Positions 53,847-62,581 of a DNA stretch of 64,000 nucleotides are shown here, piece by piece. This DNA is from Clostridiales bacterium. Lineage in GTDB: Bacteria > Bacillota > Desulfotomaculia > Desulfotomaculales > VENG01. Below the pieces are notes generated by a model. The model was not told the DNA's origin. It searched no databases and saw nothing but the letters and a program-made list of their open reading frames with translations. The DNA is taken from assembly GCA_016278505.1 (NCBI GenBank), contig JADQBQ010000021.1:124001-188000 (forward strand), read 5' to 3'. Both the position numbers and the translations under genes were made by a program. Each line of letters begins with the position of its first letter. Position 1 is the first letter of the stretch.

Positions 53847-54023
53847 TTATCCTACCCTGAATTCTTCATCAATCTTTTTCATGACAGCCATCAAATCTTC
53901 TATTTCACCCTGAGAAATCGCATATTTATTTATAAAAGCATTAACCTCTTCAATGTTGTCTTGATAATATTTAGTGAGTGCCGGTGAATCTGAAATTAAG
54001 TGTCTAATTGCTTTATCCTCCAT
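53847..54023 (-). CDS. Small acidic hypothetical protein
   Basis: A 58-residue acidic, helical protein (DNIEEVNAFINKYAISQGEIE) beginning at ATG 54023 behind GAGGGGG. It is 25 bases after the Xer-like recombinase gene and likely co-transcribed. No family recognised. The 235 bases on its downstream side hold no gene I can support. Confidence 0.55.
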   Translation of the reverse strand: MEDKAIRHLISDSPALTKYYQDNIEEVNAFINKYAISQGEIEDLMAVMKKIDEEFRVG

Positions 54024-54048
54024 CTTTAACCCCCTCAACTGATTAGTG

Positions 54049-55014
54049 TTAATTAACGAAATGCTGATCGTAAGCCTTCTTTTTTCTTTCTAATGACACT
54101 TTGGCGTAGACTTGGGTAGTGTTAGGACTTGAATGTCCTAATATAGCTTGAACGTCTTCCAGACTGGCACCGTGATCCAGCATAGTGGTGGCCATGGTGT
54201 GCCTAAAAATATGAGGGTGAATGTTTTTCTTGAATTCAACGCGGTCAGCTATTTTTTTAACTACGTCGTGAATTGAACGTTGTGATAACCGTCTTGGAAT
54301 CCCCTTTTCGGTTACAAACAATGGTTTGATATCGTCGCTCCGGCTATCAAGATATTTTTTTAGAACATGCCCCGCCCGGGGATTAAAAAAAACGACTCTT
54401 TCTTTGTTCCCCTTTCCAGTAACGATTAGACTCCTTGTCTGCCAATTTACATCCAGGCGATCCAACCTATATATTTCATCGAGCCTGCAGCCGGTGGCAT
54501 AAAGAATTTCCAATATGGCCTTGTCGCGAGGTGTTTTACACCCTTCCCGGAGCACTTCAAGTTCCTCAATCGATAAAGGCTTGGGGATCTGTTGTTTGAT
54601 TTTTGGTACTTTAATTTTCCTGGTTGGATCTACGTCAACTAACTCCTCAATTACAAGAAAGTTATAAAAGCTTCTTAACACACTGATGTGATACCGAATA
54701 GTGCTCATTTCCAAATGGGAATAGTTTGCTAACCAATTCCTTATATCGTCCGTGGCAACCTGATTAATTGTTTTGCTTATATGACGTCCAAAATCTGTTA
54801 TAGTCCTTTCGTAGTTTTTAAGGGTTTTGGGGCTTAACCCTTCCATTTTTTTGCTTAAAATAAACATGTTCATTTTGTCGGTTATATCGGGGTTTTTCTC
54901 CGGCAACTGTTTTCTTATTTCGTAACGATTGAGAAGCTCTGTTAGTTCCTTTTTCGCTTCATGTTGCTTTTCGGGTTGACAGATATCTAATATTTTGTCA
55001 ATCAAACCTTCCAT
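54049..55014 (-). CDS. XerC/XerD-like tyrosine recombinase
   Basis: The 321-residue protein has a SAM-like core-binding domain (about 45-130) and the catalytic residues: Arg in ATGCRLDEI, Lys in GKGNKERV, HxxR in HIFRHTMAT, LGH in ILGHSSPN, and Tyr in TTQVYAK. It is the second recombinase in the window. The N-terminal 45 residues extend beyond typical Xer proteins. It could be the integrase of a unit including the Tad genes, or a resolvase for the partition-bearing replicon. Confidence 0.88.
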   Translation of the reverse strand: MEGLIDKILDICQPEKQHEAKKELTELLNRYEIRKQLPEKNPDITDKMNMFILSKKMEGLSPKTLKNYERTITDFGRHISKTINQVATDDIRNWLANYSHLEMSTIRYHISVLRSFYNFLVIEELVDVDPTRKIKVPKIKQQIPKPLSIEELEVLREGCKTPRDKAILEILYATGCRLDEIYRLDRLDVNWQTRSLIVTGKGNKERVVFFNPRAGHVLKKYLDSRSDDIKPLFVTEKGIPRRLSQRSIHDVVKKIADRVEFKKNIHPHIFRHTMATTMLDHGASLEDVQAILGHSSPNTTQVYAKVSLERKKKAYDQHFVN

Positions 55015-55032
55015 GGAGTTTGATATCCCTCC

Positions 55033-57222
55033 CTAATTATCACGTCCTTTAAGAACGACCACCCAATCCTCATATACACTTCCCATTGTCTTAGCTACCC
55101 CGGCCCCATAGGGTGGAGCATCCACCGTTGAAAGTTTTGTATCTCCCTCGGTGCTGTGTCCTGTTAAGTCCATCTCAACGATGGTACCATCCGGGCATTC
55201 TTCAATACTGGCCTCAGTCCAAAACTCAATAAGCCAGCGGTTGGTAGAGTTGCCCGGGGCTCCGGTATTTTTAATCTTATACACAGTGGCTTCTTTGCCT
55301 AAATAGGGAAAAACAGCATCAAGTGAATTAAGCGGTCCAATGCTGTCTACGAGCATTCCAACCTTACCACCTGCCTTAGTTACTGGCAGTTCATCTTCTG
55401 TCATACCTTTATTGACTACCAGGTAAGTATTTGGTTGATCCGGAACAGGTGGTGTCTGTCCTGCGCCTGGGCTTACGAGTTCTTTAATCCTTGGCCTCTC
55501 CAAACCTACGATACAAAATTCAGCTGGGTCTGACCATTCAGACGGAATCCCGACGGCATCAAAAGTTCTGACTTCAACGGTAAATTCATACTCACCCGAC
55601 GCCCATAAGGGTCCTGGAACGTCAGGCTGTTCACTGGTTGGTATTTTAAATTGGGGGTCTGAGCTGATAACTGTGCCTGAATCATATACTAATGTGCCAT
55701 CTGACTGTTTCCTTATAAGCACTTGATATCCTGATTGGGTATCGCCGGGATCGGGATCGCTAAATGACCAGTTGATTGTCGGTGTTGTAGATGCATAACA
55801 CTGTGCTGGAAGGTTCAAGTCCGGCTTTTCCGGTGGGTTACCGGCCTCCCATACGACTGCTACGTCATTTTTTATAACTTTAGGTGTTTGTTCCGGATCA
55901 TCGGTTTCCAGCACTGCTTTCCACATGATGTCCCGGCCGGCCGGCAGCTCTATCCATAGTTCCTTTGTATCCTGGTCAGGACCGGCTTTGGAAGCAATGC
56001 CTATGTTTGTCCAGGATAATGTATCGGGGTCAAATGCTTCACATATAGCGGTACCGGTATCGTTTTTCAATCTCATTGCTTCGGTAAAATTAGCACCGTC
56101 AGTGGTTAAATACCAGGTGACAGATGTTCCCTGAGGCAGGGCGTGGTACGCGCGTATGCGGAGAAATGTAGTGTCAACGGTTGTGTTCTTCACCTGGGAC
56201 ACAACGGTAGCTTTTGGTGCATACCCGCCTAACTCGTTAAGCCCTGAAATGGTGGTTGATCGTTCAGGGTCATAGACAAGATTCCCGTTTTCAAATTTAT
56301 AATACTTAACGTCATTCCCATCCACAATAATGCGGTCGTTGCTATTCGGGCGCAGCGCAACACAGGTGGGGGAGGATAAACCGGATGTCACGGACAGTGT
56401 ACTGTTATAACGGAGGGAGTTGCCATCAAAGGAATAGTGTTTAACCTGATTCCCATCTACAATTGCAGTATCCAAGTCATTTCCGGTCCCAATAGCTTTA
56501 GGATTATTTAGACCAGTAATAGCGAGAGCCGGGTTTTCCACCATTTGCGTGCCGGTATTCATGAAAAACCGTACCCTGTCCGGCTCCATGATGGCCATAT
56601 TATTCCGGTCAGGGTAAAGGCTCAGGCCCATAGGGTTGCTAAGGTCTACGCTAGGTTCTAAGCTTGTGTCCCGAGATCCACTTTTGTAAGCCCTAACTTC
56701 TTCGTCAATCAATCCGGCCGCAATATCTTCCCTTGCCCCTACAAATAACACACCGGACAGATCTGCAACGCTTAACGCCGGGTTTTCAACCATATCAGTG
56801 CCGGTGAAGGAATAATGGGTGGCACCTCTGTCTTTATCCACTACAACTACATCCGGATAAGGTGCCGGTGCCGCTATAGATAAAGGGTTATTTTGTCCGG
56901 GTACACTTAAAATGGTATTTTCAACCGTCTGGCTGCCTGTCCAGGAATAGTGCTTGATTTCCGTGGGGGTCATTACGATATAGTCCGCAGATCCGTCCGG
57001 CCAGAACGCTACGGCCCCGGGGTTGAACCGTGGCAGGCGTATTTCATTGTTTTGAGTGTCAACGACAGCTGTTGTCTGAGATTGATCTATGACATTAGGG
57101 GTGTCCATATTAGTAATTGAGTACTCCCATCTGCTGGTCGCCCAGGCAGGTTTAGCTATAGTGAATAGAATTAAAACTATTAATACCGTTTTTACTATCC
57201 TCAGAGAGTACACCCCCTTCAT
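55033..57222 (-). CDS. Large secreted repeat protein of the Tad locus
   Basis: The 729-residue protein has a signal peptide (VKTVLIVLILFTIAKPAWA). Residues about 45-335 contain about six blade-like repeats of 45-50 residues with NPLSIA / VENPALSV / YSFTGT elements, suggesting a beta-propeller. A discoidin-like beta region (about 340-455), a fibronectin type III-like domain (about 465-570) and a C-terminal domain follow. It is downstream of the TadE-like genes, so a pilus-tip or adhesin role is plausible. No cell-wall anchor is seen. Confidence 0.7.
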   Translation of the reverse strand: MKGVYSLRIVKTVLIVLILFTIAKPAWATSRWEYSITNMDTPNVIDQSQTTAVVDTQNNEIRLPRFNPGAVAFWPDGSADYIVMTPTEIKHYSWTGSQTVENTILSVPGQNNPLSIAAPAPYPDVVVVDKDRGATHYSFTGTDMVENPALSVADLSGVLFVGAREDIAAGLIDEEVRAYKSGSRDTSLEPSVDLSNPMGLSLYPDRNNMAIMEPDRVRFFMNTGTQMVENPALAITGLNNPKAIGTGNDLDTAIVDGNQVKHYSFDGNSLRYNSTLSVTSGLSSPTCVALRPNSNDRIIVDGNDVKYYKFENGNLVYDPERSTTISGLNELGGYAPKATVVSQVKNTTVDTTFLRIRAYHALPQGTSVTWYLTTDGANFTEAMRLKNDTGTAICEAFDPDTLSWTNIGIASKAGPDQDTKELWIELPAGRDIMWKAVLETDDPEQTPKVIKNDVAVVWEAGNPPEKPDLNLPAQCYASTTPTINWSFSDPDPGDTQSGYQVLIRKQSDGTLVYDSGTVISSDPQFKIPTSEQPDVPGPLWASGEYEFTVEVRTFDAVGIPSEWSDPAEFCIVGLERPRIKELVSPGAGQTPPVPDQPNTYLVVNKGMTEDELPVTKAGGKVGMLVDSIGPLNSLDAVFPYLGKEATVYKIKNTGAPGNSTNRWLIEFWTEASIEECPDGTIVEMDLTGHSTEGDTKLSTVDAPPYGAGVAKTMGSVYEDWVVVLKGRDN

Positions 57223-57236
57223 ATCGGAACTTCTTT

Positions 57237-58007
57237 TTAAATGCTTTCAACGTTGGCGATTTTCCAGCCCACGGACGTTTTATACATCCAGACCATCACG
57301 CTAACCGGCCTGGAATCAGCCTCATACATTATTTTTGAAACTACCATGTTATTTTTATGCCATACCGGTTCTACCGTTATATCCTGATAGTCCTTTATCA
57401 CCGGACTCTTACCGAGTGCCTGCATCCCAATCTCAAATTGTTGGCGGGACAATCCCACCAGGTAACGTCCTGCCTCCCTATACCGATTTTGAGCTAAGCA
57501 TGTTAAGTAGTCGGAGAAAACTTCCTGTATCTTCTGCACATCTGCCTTGCTAATGCCTTTTAAATCAGGAGTTCCATTCAGCACAGGCAATACAGAAGTT
57601 ACTCGGTACACTTTCCACCCGTTGTCATTTTGAAGCATTAAATTATACCAGGAAACGTCAACATCTCCATCAGAGAGTGCGGTTTCTACGATAACATGTG
57701 CCGATGCCCACTGTTTTGACGTGGCCATAACATTGATTTGCATATCAACTATTTTAGCAGCGTACAGCGATTCAACCTGTTCTTTCCTGGTATTGATCGT
57801 ATAAAGTGCCCGGCCGGATGATGTTTTTTCAACCTCATTCCAATCTTGCTCGGCAAGGGCCGTAATAAATGTTTCTGCGGCCTCTGCCGGACCTTTATAC
57901 ATAAAATGGTTATAGATAAAATAAACAGTTGTCAGAACGGTTGTGAGAATTAAAACACTTATAAAAGCTATTATCTTTTGGTTTTTAATCGGTTGACTCC
58001 TCCTCAC
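57237..58007 (-). CDS. Membrane-anchored protein with two NTF2-like domains
   Basis: The 256-residue protein has one N-terminal membrane segment (about 12-34). Two NTF2-like halves follow, one at about 40-150 (AEAAETFITALAEQDWNEVE) and one at about 155-255 (FSDYLTCLAQNRYREAGRYLVG), each ending with a 'GWKV/GWKI' strand. This layout resembles extracellular assembly proteins such as TcpC/VirB8 types. Here it overlaps the TadG-like gene by 23 bases and is probably part of the pilus operon. Confidence 0.65.
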   Translation of the reverse strand: MRRSQPIKNQKIIAFISVLILTTVLTTVYFIYNHFMYKGPAEAAETFITALAEQDWNEVEKTSSGRALYTINTRKEQVESLYAAKIVDMQINVMATSKQWASAHVIVETALSDGDVDVSWYNLMLQNDNGWKVYRVTSVLPVLNGTPDLKGISKADVQKIQEVFSDYLTCLAQNRYREAGRYLVGLSRQQFEIGMQALGKSPVIKDYQDITVEPVWHKNNMVVSKIMYEADSRPVSVMVWMYKTSVGWKIANVESI

Positions 58008-58635
58008 TCCGGTTATGAATTTTTGCTGAAGCCCAGCGCACAGGCTTTGCCGGGGTTTCCGTGATGGTTTTTAAATTCACCTCGGCTATGGAAACACAGC
58101 CCGGCGCATCGAGGATAACGTCGAATGTCCCTCCACCGCCATATGCAATATTAAAATCCGATACAGTAAAGTGCTGTGGGAATCCAAGCCCGGACAAAGG
58201 ATACGAACTTAATGTACTGCCATCGAAATCGTACTGGTACGCTGCCCGGGCACCTGATGCGGCATAATTACCATCACCGTTATATACAATCAGGCTGTAT
58301 CTCATGGGTGCCTTTAAAGGTGAGCTGCTCAAAGGGGCCATCGAAACCGGGTCAAGTTTTAAGTTGTCTGCCAGTATGGCACGAAATGCGGCATGTGCCC
58401 GGTCAGAACTTATCCTCGGGTCTCCTTCAGCCTGGCTTCTTTCAGTCACCTGGTTGGCGGCAGCCTTGACCGCTTTTTTCAGGCTCTCGTTAAAGTCAAT
58501 CTCCGTATGCGTAACAGCCTGGCTGTAATCCATACGCCACATGATCATGCTTAAAATAAGGGGGGCTATGAGCAGTAATAATAAAAGAGCGTCTCCACGC
58601 TCTTCTTTAATAAACCTATGGATCCACTCTCTCAC
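57985..58635 (-). CDS. TadE/TadG-like pseudopilin
   Basis: A 216-residue protein with a short N-terminal basic part (RFIKEERGDALLLLLLIAP) and one membrane segment, then an extracellular domain with VSIAEVNLKT near the end. The 'EERG-A' boundary before the hydrophobic stretch fits the TadE prepilin processing motif. It overlaps the gene on each side. It is likely a minor pilin. Confidence 0.72.
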   Translation of the reverse strand: MREWIHRFIKEERGDALLLLLLIAPLILSMIMWRMDYSQAVTHTEIDFNESLKKAVKAAANQVTERSQAEGDPRISSDRAHAAFRAILADNLKLDPVSMAPLSSSPLKAPMRYSLIVYNGDGNYAASGARAAYQYDFDGSTLSSYPLSGLGFPQHFTVSDFNIAYGGGGTFDVILDAPGCVSIAEVNLKTITETPAKPVRWASAKIHNRSEEESTD

Positions 58636-59050
58636 TGATCACACTGCCTTTCAGGTTAATATAGTAATCACCCGGAGCCCCGGCCCCTACAAGCCCCCCT
58701 ATACTTAACCCCTTATTTTCCGGTTTACATTTTATCCTCACCGTGATTAAACTGCTTGTTACACTGTCGTTTCTCAAAACCCGGCTGTCCCCCTGGGATT
58801 CCCTTGGGCAGTCGATTTCATCTATCGGGCAGTTGATGGTATCAAAATCACTTAGCATTGCGTTTTCATCCTGCGTGGTTAAGTAGCCCTCAACCTGTAT
58901 GCGGTCCAGGTAAGCGTAAAACTTTGCCTTGGCCTTGTCATATAAATCCATTTGGTTATCATAAAAGATGGGGCTGAACACTAAAAAAGTAAGCGGTACC
59001 ATTACAAGAATCAGCGTCAGCAGCGCCTGTCCCCTGTTTTCCCTTACAAT
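58616..59050 (-). CDS. TadE-like pseudopilin (start uncertain)
   Basis: The frame has VRENRGQALLTLILVMVPLT, the TadE-type 'RGQ' motif and membrane helix, followed by about 110 extracellular residues with cysteines (INCPIDEIDCP). No ATG, GTG or TTG lies at the expected N-terminus. ATT at 59048-59050 is the likely start from homology, giving 144 residues. The longer frame to 59200 would read through the preceding small gene in another frame. The preceding gene stops at 59044, so coupling is probable. Confidence 0.62.
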   Translation of the reverse strand: MVRENRGQALLTLILVMVPLTFLVFSPIFYDNQMDLYDKAKAKFYAYLDRIQVEGYLTTQDENAMLSDFDTINCPIDEIDCPRESQGDSRVLRNDSVTSSLITVRIKCKPENKGLSIGGLVGAGAPGDYYINLKGSVISERVDP

Positions 59051-59226
59051 CCCGAGCTGCCTAAATCCTGAATATACTGCACTCCCACATCGTGAAAAGA
59101 GGAAAGAGACAGATTTAAATTCCCTATTACCACAGCAGTTATGGTTACTATAAAACCTAGTCCTAGGAGGTAAGTTATCAATGATACTCCTTTTTCGCAT
59201 TTTAGCAGCTCCTTTAATTTAGCCAC
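59044..59226 (-). CDS. Small single-span Tad locus protein
   Basis: A 60-residue protein with a membrane segment (SLITYLLGLGFIVTITAVVIG) after KCEKG, like a TadE/pseudopilin stub. GTG 59226 lies ten bases after AGGAG. It is placed between the Flp pilin and a TadE-like gene and probably is a minor pilus component. Confidence 0.62.
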   Translation of the reverse strand: MAKLKELLKCEKGVSLITYLLGLGFIVTITAVVIGNLNLSLSSFHDVGVQYIQDLGSSGL

Positions 59227-59256
59227 TTGAAATCAACTCCTATTTCAGGGTAAAAG

Positions 59257-59292
59257 TTTATACTCCGGCAGTTTTAGCTGCCGGAGTATAAC
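59257..59292 (-). terminator. Strong hairpin between the Flp pilin gene and the TadE-like genes
   Basis: GTTATACTCCGGCAG and its complement (with loop CTAAAA) form a 13-15 pair stem four bases after the pilin stop. It is followed by ACTTTTACC, a weak T run. It may be a leaky terminator or RNA stabiliser that keeps pilin expression above that of the downstream genes. Confidence 0.75.
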
Positions 59293-59296
59293 CTCT

Positions 59297-59512
59297 TTAA
59301 CTACCGCTCTGCAGATCAGTAACCTTCTGGTCGATTGTACCAGAGACCGATGTGCCGACTGACTCTATAGAATTACCTACCGGACTTAGAGCAACCACGG
59401 CGGCAAGAACGATTACGATCAAAACCACTGCGTATTCTGCCAGTCCCTGTCCTTTTTCATCCTTGCTTTTACCTTTCCTATTTAGGAAAAAATTCTTTAC
59501 TTTTTTATACAT
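59297..59512 (-). CDS. flp: Flp-type IVb pilin
   Basis: The 71-residue prepilin has the Flp signature, GQGLAEYAVVLIVIVLAAV: glycine processing site, conserved Glu-Tyr and hydrophobic core. The prepilin peptidase at 63.3-63.8 kb should cleave before residue Q/G of this motif. GGGAGG precedes ATG 59512. It is the main structural subunit of the pilus. Confidence 0.93.
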   Translation of the reverse strand: MYKKVKNFFLNRKGKSKDEKGQGLAEYAVVLIVIVLAAVVALSPVGNSIESVGTSVSGTIDQKVTDLQSGS

Positions 59513-59530
59513 TGATAGTCCTCCCATAAA

Positions 59531-60307
59531 TTATTTAATATTGCCTATAGCCTCGAACAACACATTTTGAGCGTAATAAGCAAAATTACCGGCAAACAAA
59601 CCGAAGATACTCATGAAAGGCAGCACCCTCCACAATAGAAGCCGCATTTTTCCTACCGCAAAGCTCTTTTCCTCCATTCCTGCCAATTTGTAATCAATGT
59701 TGCGGGCACCCTGGCTTAATACATGGGCTACACTTTCACCTCCTGACTCATATGCTCTTAACAGAACATAGCAAAGTGTCTCAGCCTCTGGAATATTAAT
59801 CTCTTTGCGTAAACCCTCCAGAGCCTGACGTGGATCAAAAGACCACCGCTGCAAGCACCTTTGCACCGGTGGTCTTAATGAGGGAGTGAGGGCAGCTGCC
59901 ACACGTAATGAGTAAGGAATATTGTACCCGACACTTAACCTTATACCTAAAGCTTTAAAAAAAACGGAAGCTTCATGTAAGGCATTGCGCCTGTTTTCCT
60001 TTTTTAGTATTTTCTGCGTCATGTAGCCTATTAGTATCCCCATCCACGCGATAACCTGTACAGCCATTAAGTTAATAGATGGTGATCCCCACATTAACAA
60101 CAAGGCAGATATTATTCCTGCCAGTGCGCCGTAGACGGGCAGCCAGTCATACACTGTTCTTTTGCGCCTCAAGTCGTTGCGTAGTTTTTCTTTTAAATGG
60201 ACTGTGACCTTGAGTTTTATGTTAGAAATACGCTGTAAAAGCAGAAATACCAGGCATGTCGCCAATAAAACGGTTCCTATGGCGAGGATTATTAAAGATA
60301 GTTCCAC
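59531..60307 (-). CDS. tadC: TadC-like pilus assembly membrane protein
   Basis: The 258-residue protein has a T2SSF-type domain (membrane segments near 5-25, 60-100 and 230-255). It pairs with TadB as the inner-membrane platform driven by TadA. GTG 60307 follows GGAGG and begins three bases after the tadB stop. A longer frame overlapping tadB is rejected. Confidence 0.85.
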   Translation of the reverse strand: MELSLIILAIGTVLLATCLVFLLLQRISNIKLKVTVHLKEKLRNDLRRKRTVYDWLPVYGALAGIISALLLMWGSPSINLMAVQVIAWMGILIGYMTQKILKKENRRNALHEASVFFKALGIRLSVGYNIPYSLRVAAALTPSLRPPVQRCLQRWSFDPRQALEGLRKEINIPEAETLCYVLLRAYESGGESVAHVLSQGARNIDYKLAGMEEKSFAVGKMRLLLWRVLPFMSIFGLFAGNFAYYAQNVLFEAIGNIK

Positions 60308-60309
60308 GG

Positions 60310-61215
60310 CTACACCTCCATTTTTCGGATCGTGGTGTAATCCATCACGGGGCCAAGTGCCACCGATAATAAGTACAAGCATATTAAAAATTTTCCGGCT
60401 ATTGTTTGAGTCATAAACTCCCATGTTGTGGGTACTACCCGGGTGGCAATGGCATAAGTGGGGAAGAACATTAAAAGCATGGCAATGGACAGTATACGGT
60501 CCTGGAAAAGCTTGGCTATATTTTCGTGCAGCCGCTTACGCTTGGATTCCATCTCCTGGCCCAGGTCAACAAACATGGGGGCCACCGCTGAATTAAAATA
60601 ACAGTCATAGGCCCGGGATATGAAATCCTTACCGTAATTAAAATCCATGTGGCGCAACATGCGGCCAAATGCCTCTTTGGGCTCGTTGGTGGCGATTAAG
60701 TCTCTTTCAGCCTGCCGGAAGATGCGCCCAATTGGGTCTGGAATGCTCCGCCCGGTATTGCCTAAAGCACGGGTAACATGAACCCTCTGCAGTTCCGAGG
60801 CGAAAACAGGGCACGCTTCCACCAGCTGGTCAAACTTCACCAGCCTTTGACGAAGGATAATATATAGAAAAATCTGTTCCGGAATGACAAAACCGATGAC
60901 TGCAATTAATATGGCAGCCAGTGCATTGTTAAGAATGCTGCCCAAGAAAATACCGGTGGTAATTGCAAAAGCGAGCAAAACAATATAAACACTGGCTTTA
61001 AGACGTGTATTACGACGCTTTAAGTGCTTCTCTACCCGTACCATCCAGTTAGAAACAGTATCGGCACCTTTTAAATTCTTTCTGTTGCTCCAAAGTCGTT
61101 TTATTCCCGATATGAAACGGGATATAGTCAAATAAATTACTACGGAAACTGCTATTACCGTAAACAGATAATATAGATGAAAATAGGGATCAAATCTCAA
61201 AAATTCAGGCATCAA
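60310..61215 (-). CDS. tadB: TadB-like pilus assembly membrane protein
   Basis: The 301-residue protein has N-terminal membrane segments (about 10-35 and 80-120) and a cytoplasmic T2SSF-like region, then C-terminal membrane helices (about 235-300). It works with TadC as the platform for Flp pilus extrusion. It overlaps tadA by 11 bases, so the genes are translationally coupled. Confidence 0.85.
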   Translation of the reverse strand: MMPEFLRFDPYFHLYYLFTVIAVSVVIYLTISRFISGIKRLWSNRKNLKGADTVSNWMVRVEKHLKRRNTRLKASVYIVLLAFAITTGIFLGSILNNALAAILIAVIGFVIPEQIFLYIILRQRLVKFDQLVEACPVFASELQRVHVTRALGNTGRSIPDPIGRIFRQAERDLIATNEPKEAFGRMLRHMDFNYGKDFISRAYDCYFNSAVAPMFVDLGQEMESKRKRLHENIAKLFQDRILSIAMLLMFFPTYAIATRVVPTTWEFMTQTIAGKFLICLYLLSVALGPVMDYTTIRKMEV

Positions 61216-62581
61216 GCCATCCCACCTTGCTTAATTCATCATTAACAGCTCCGTAAAGCCTCATGCGGGCAATAAACTCTCTAAAGGGCTTGTCCGGGAA
61301 AGTCCAGCTGCCGTCCCAGTAGTCGGTTTCCCCCGGCACCCATTTAACCAGGCTTCGATATTCCACTTTTTCGCCTGTATCCCGGGCACAGGTTATGTCC
61401 AATATCTTTTTAACCCCGTGCTTAAGGTCGCCGTATACCGTTACGAAGGTATCAAAAGCGCGTATTACCTGTTTTTCAGCTATGTCATGTGTAAGAGCGG
61501 TGTTCCTGGACACCAGGATGTCTGCTATCCCTGCCACGGCTTCCCGGGCGGTCCTGAAATGGCTTGTGCTCCAAAAGTGGCGGGCACGTTCTCCGGCCAT
61601 GATGGCCGCATCTATTTCTTCCAGGCGGAACTCACCGAAGATTAAATGTGTGGCGGACAGCCTTAAACTGCCGGCGAAAAGTTGTTCTAGAGTTCCCCCT
61701 CTTAATTGAGCGTGCTCTTCCATCTCTACAACACTTCTCTCAGGGTAAGTACGCTGCAGAAAAAGTTCACGGTCGCTTTCAATGGAAACCGACCGGGTTG
61801 CGTGGTCCAGTTCGCCGGTCAACAGCCGGAGCCAGCTTGTCTTCCCACTTTCCGGAGGGCCGATAAACAGTATTCTTGCGCCGTAACGGGCAAGCAGAGA
61901 AAGGATGTCCCACCCTCTTTCGTTTACGGTGCCGACTTTGATCAGGTAGTCTTGGTTAAGGTCAACGGCCTTTAATTTCCGTAAATTGATGCATGTGTAC
62001 TCAGTCAGGGGGCTTCTGAATGCTGTCAATCGTGATTCATCGTTTCTTACGCACTGTACGGTGGGGTGTGAATCGTCAAACAAAGAATCTTGGTCGTGCT
62101 TGATCAGTTTTAGAACCAGGTCGGTGACGTGTTTGTTATCGCGAAATTTTATGCCGGGCACCCTTTCCACCTTACCCATACGGGACACGCTGACCATGTC
62201 AGGCCGGTCAACGTATACTTCTATTACTTCCGGGTCGTAAAACAAGTCATGTATTACATCCAGCCCCCAGTTTTTCTTAAATATTTCGTAAGCCAGTTGA
62301 TCAGTTGTCAGTCCTTCTACTTTTAAATCAAATTGAATTATCAGGTATTTTATTTGTTCGGTTAACTTTTTCCCTTCGTTAAAATCACCGGAACTGGCCA
62401 TGTCTTGGAGTTCACTCGTGGCCACCAGCTCTTCTTCAGACCACCTGGTGCTGTCGGTAGTTATGTTGCCGACCAGTGTGGCACATTCGTCAACTGTCTT
62501 GGGTATTTCCGTTATCTGCTCGGGTTTTTCCTCCTCCGTTATTTGTCCCTTCAACTTGGTTAACATCTTTTTCATTTCCAT
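61205..62581 (-). CDS. tadA: TadA/CpaF-type pilus secretion ATPase
   Basis: The 458-residue type II/IV secretion ATPase has Walker A GPPESGKTS, the Asp-box-like LIFGEFRLEE and a His-rich ERARHFWSTSH region. It powers Flp assembly. GAAGGAGG is about 13 bases before ATG 62581. The N-terminus overlaps the cpaB gene by about 92 bases, a large overlap that is usual only in tightly packed operons. Confidence 0.88.
   Translation of the reverse strand: MEMKKMLTKLKGQITEEEKPEQITEIPKTVDECATLVGNITTDSTRWSEEELVATSELQDMASSGDFNEGKKLTEQIKYLIIQFDLKVEGLTTDQLAYEIFKKNWGLDVIHDLFYDPEVIEVYVDRPDMVSVSRMGKVERVPGIKFRDNKHVTDLVLKLIKHDQDSLFDDSHPTVQCVRNDESRLTAFRSPLTEYTCINLRKLKAVDLNQDYLIKVGTVNERGWDILSLLARYGARILFIGPPESGKTSWLRLLTGELDHATRSVSIESDRELFLQRTYPERSVVEMEEHAQLRGGTLEQLFAGSLRLSATHLIFGEFRLEEIDAAIMAGERARHFWSTSHFRTAREAVAGIADILVSRNTALTHDIAEKQVIRAFDTFVTVYGDLKHGVKKILDITCARDTGEKVEYRSLVKWVPGETDYWDGSWTFPDKPFREFIARMRLYGAVNDELSKVGWLDA

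Noticed and set aside
59531-60424. 297-codon form of TadC overlapping tadB
   Set aside because: The extra N-terminus is encoded inside tadB in another frame; GTG 60307 has an ideal SD three bases beyond the tadB stop.
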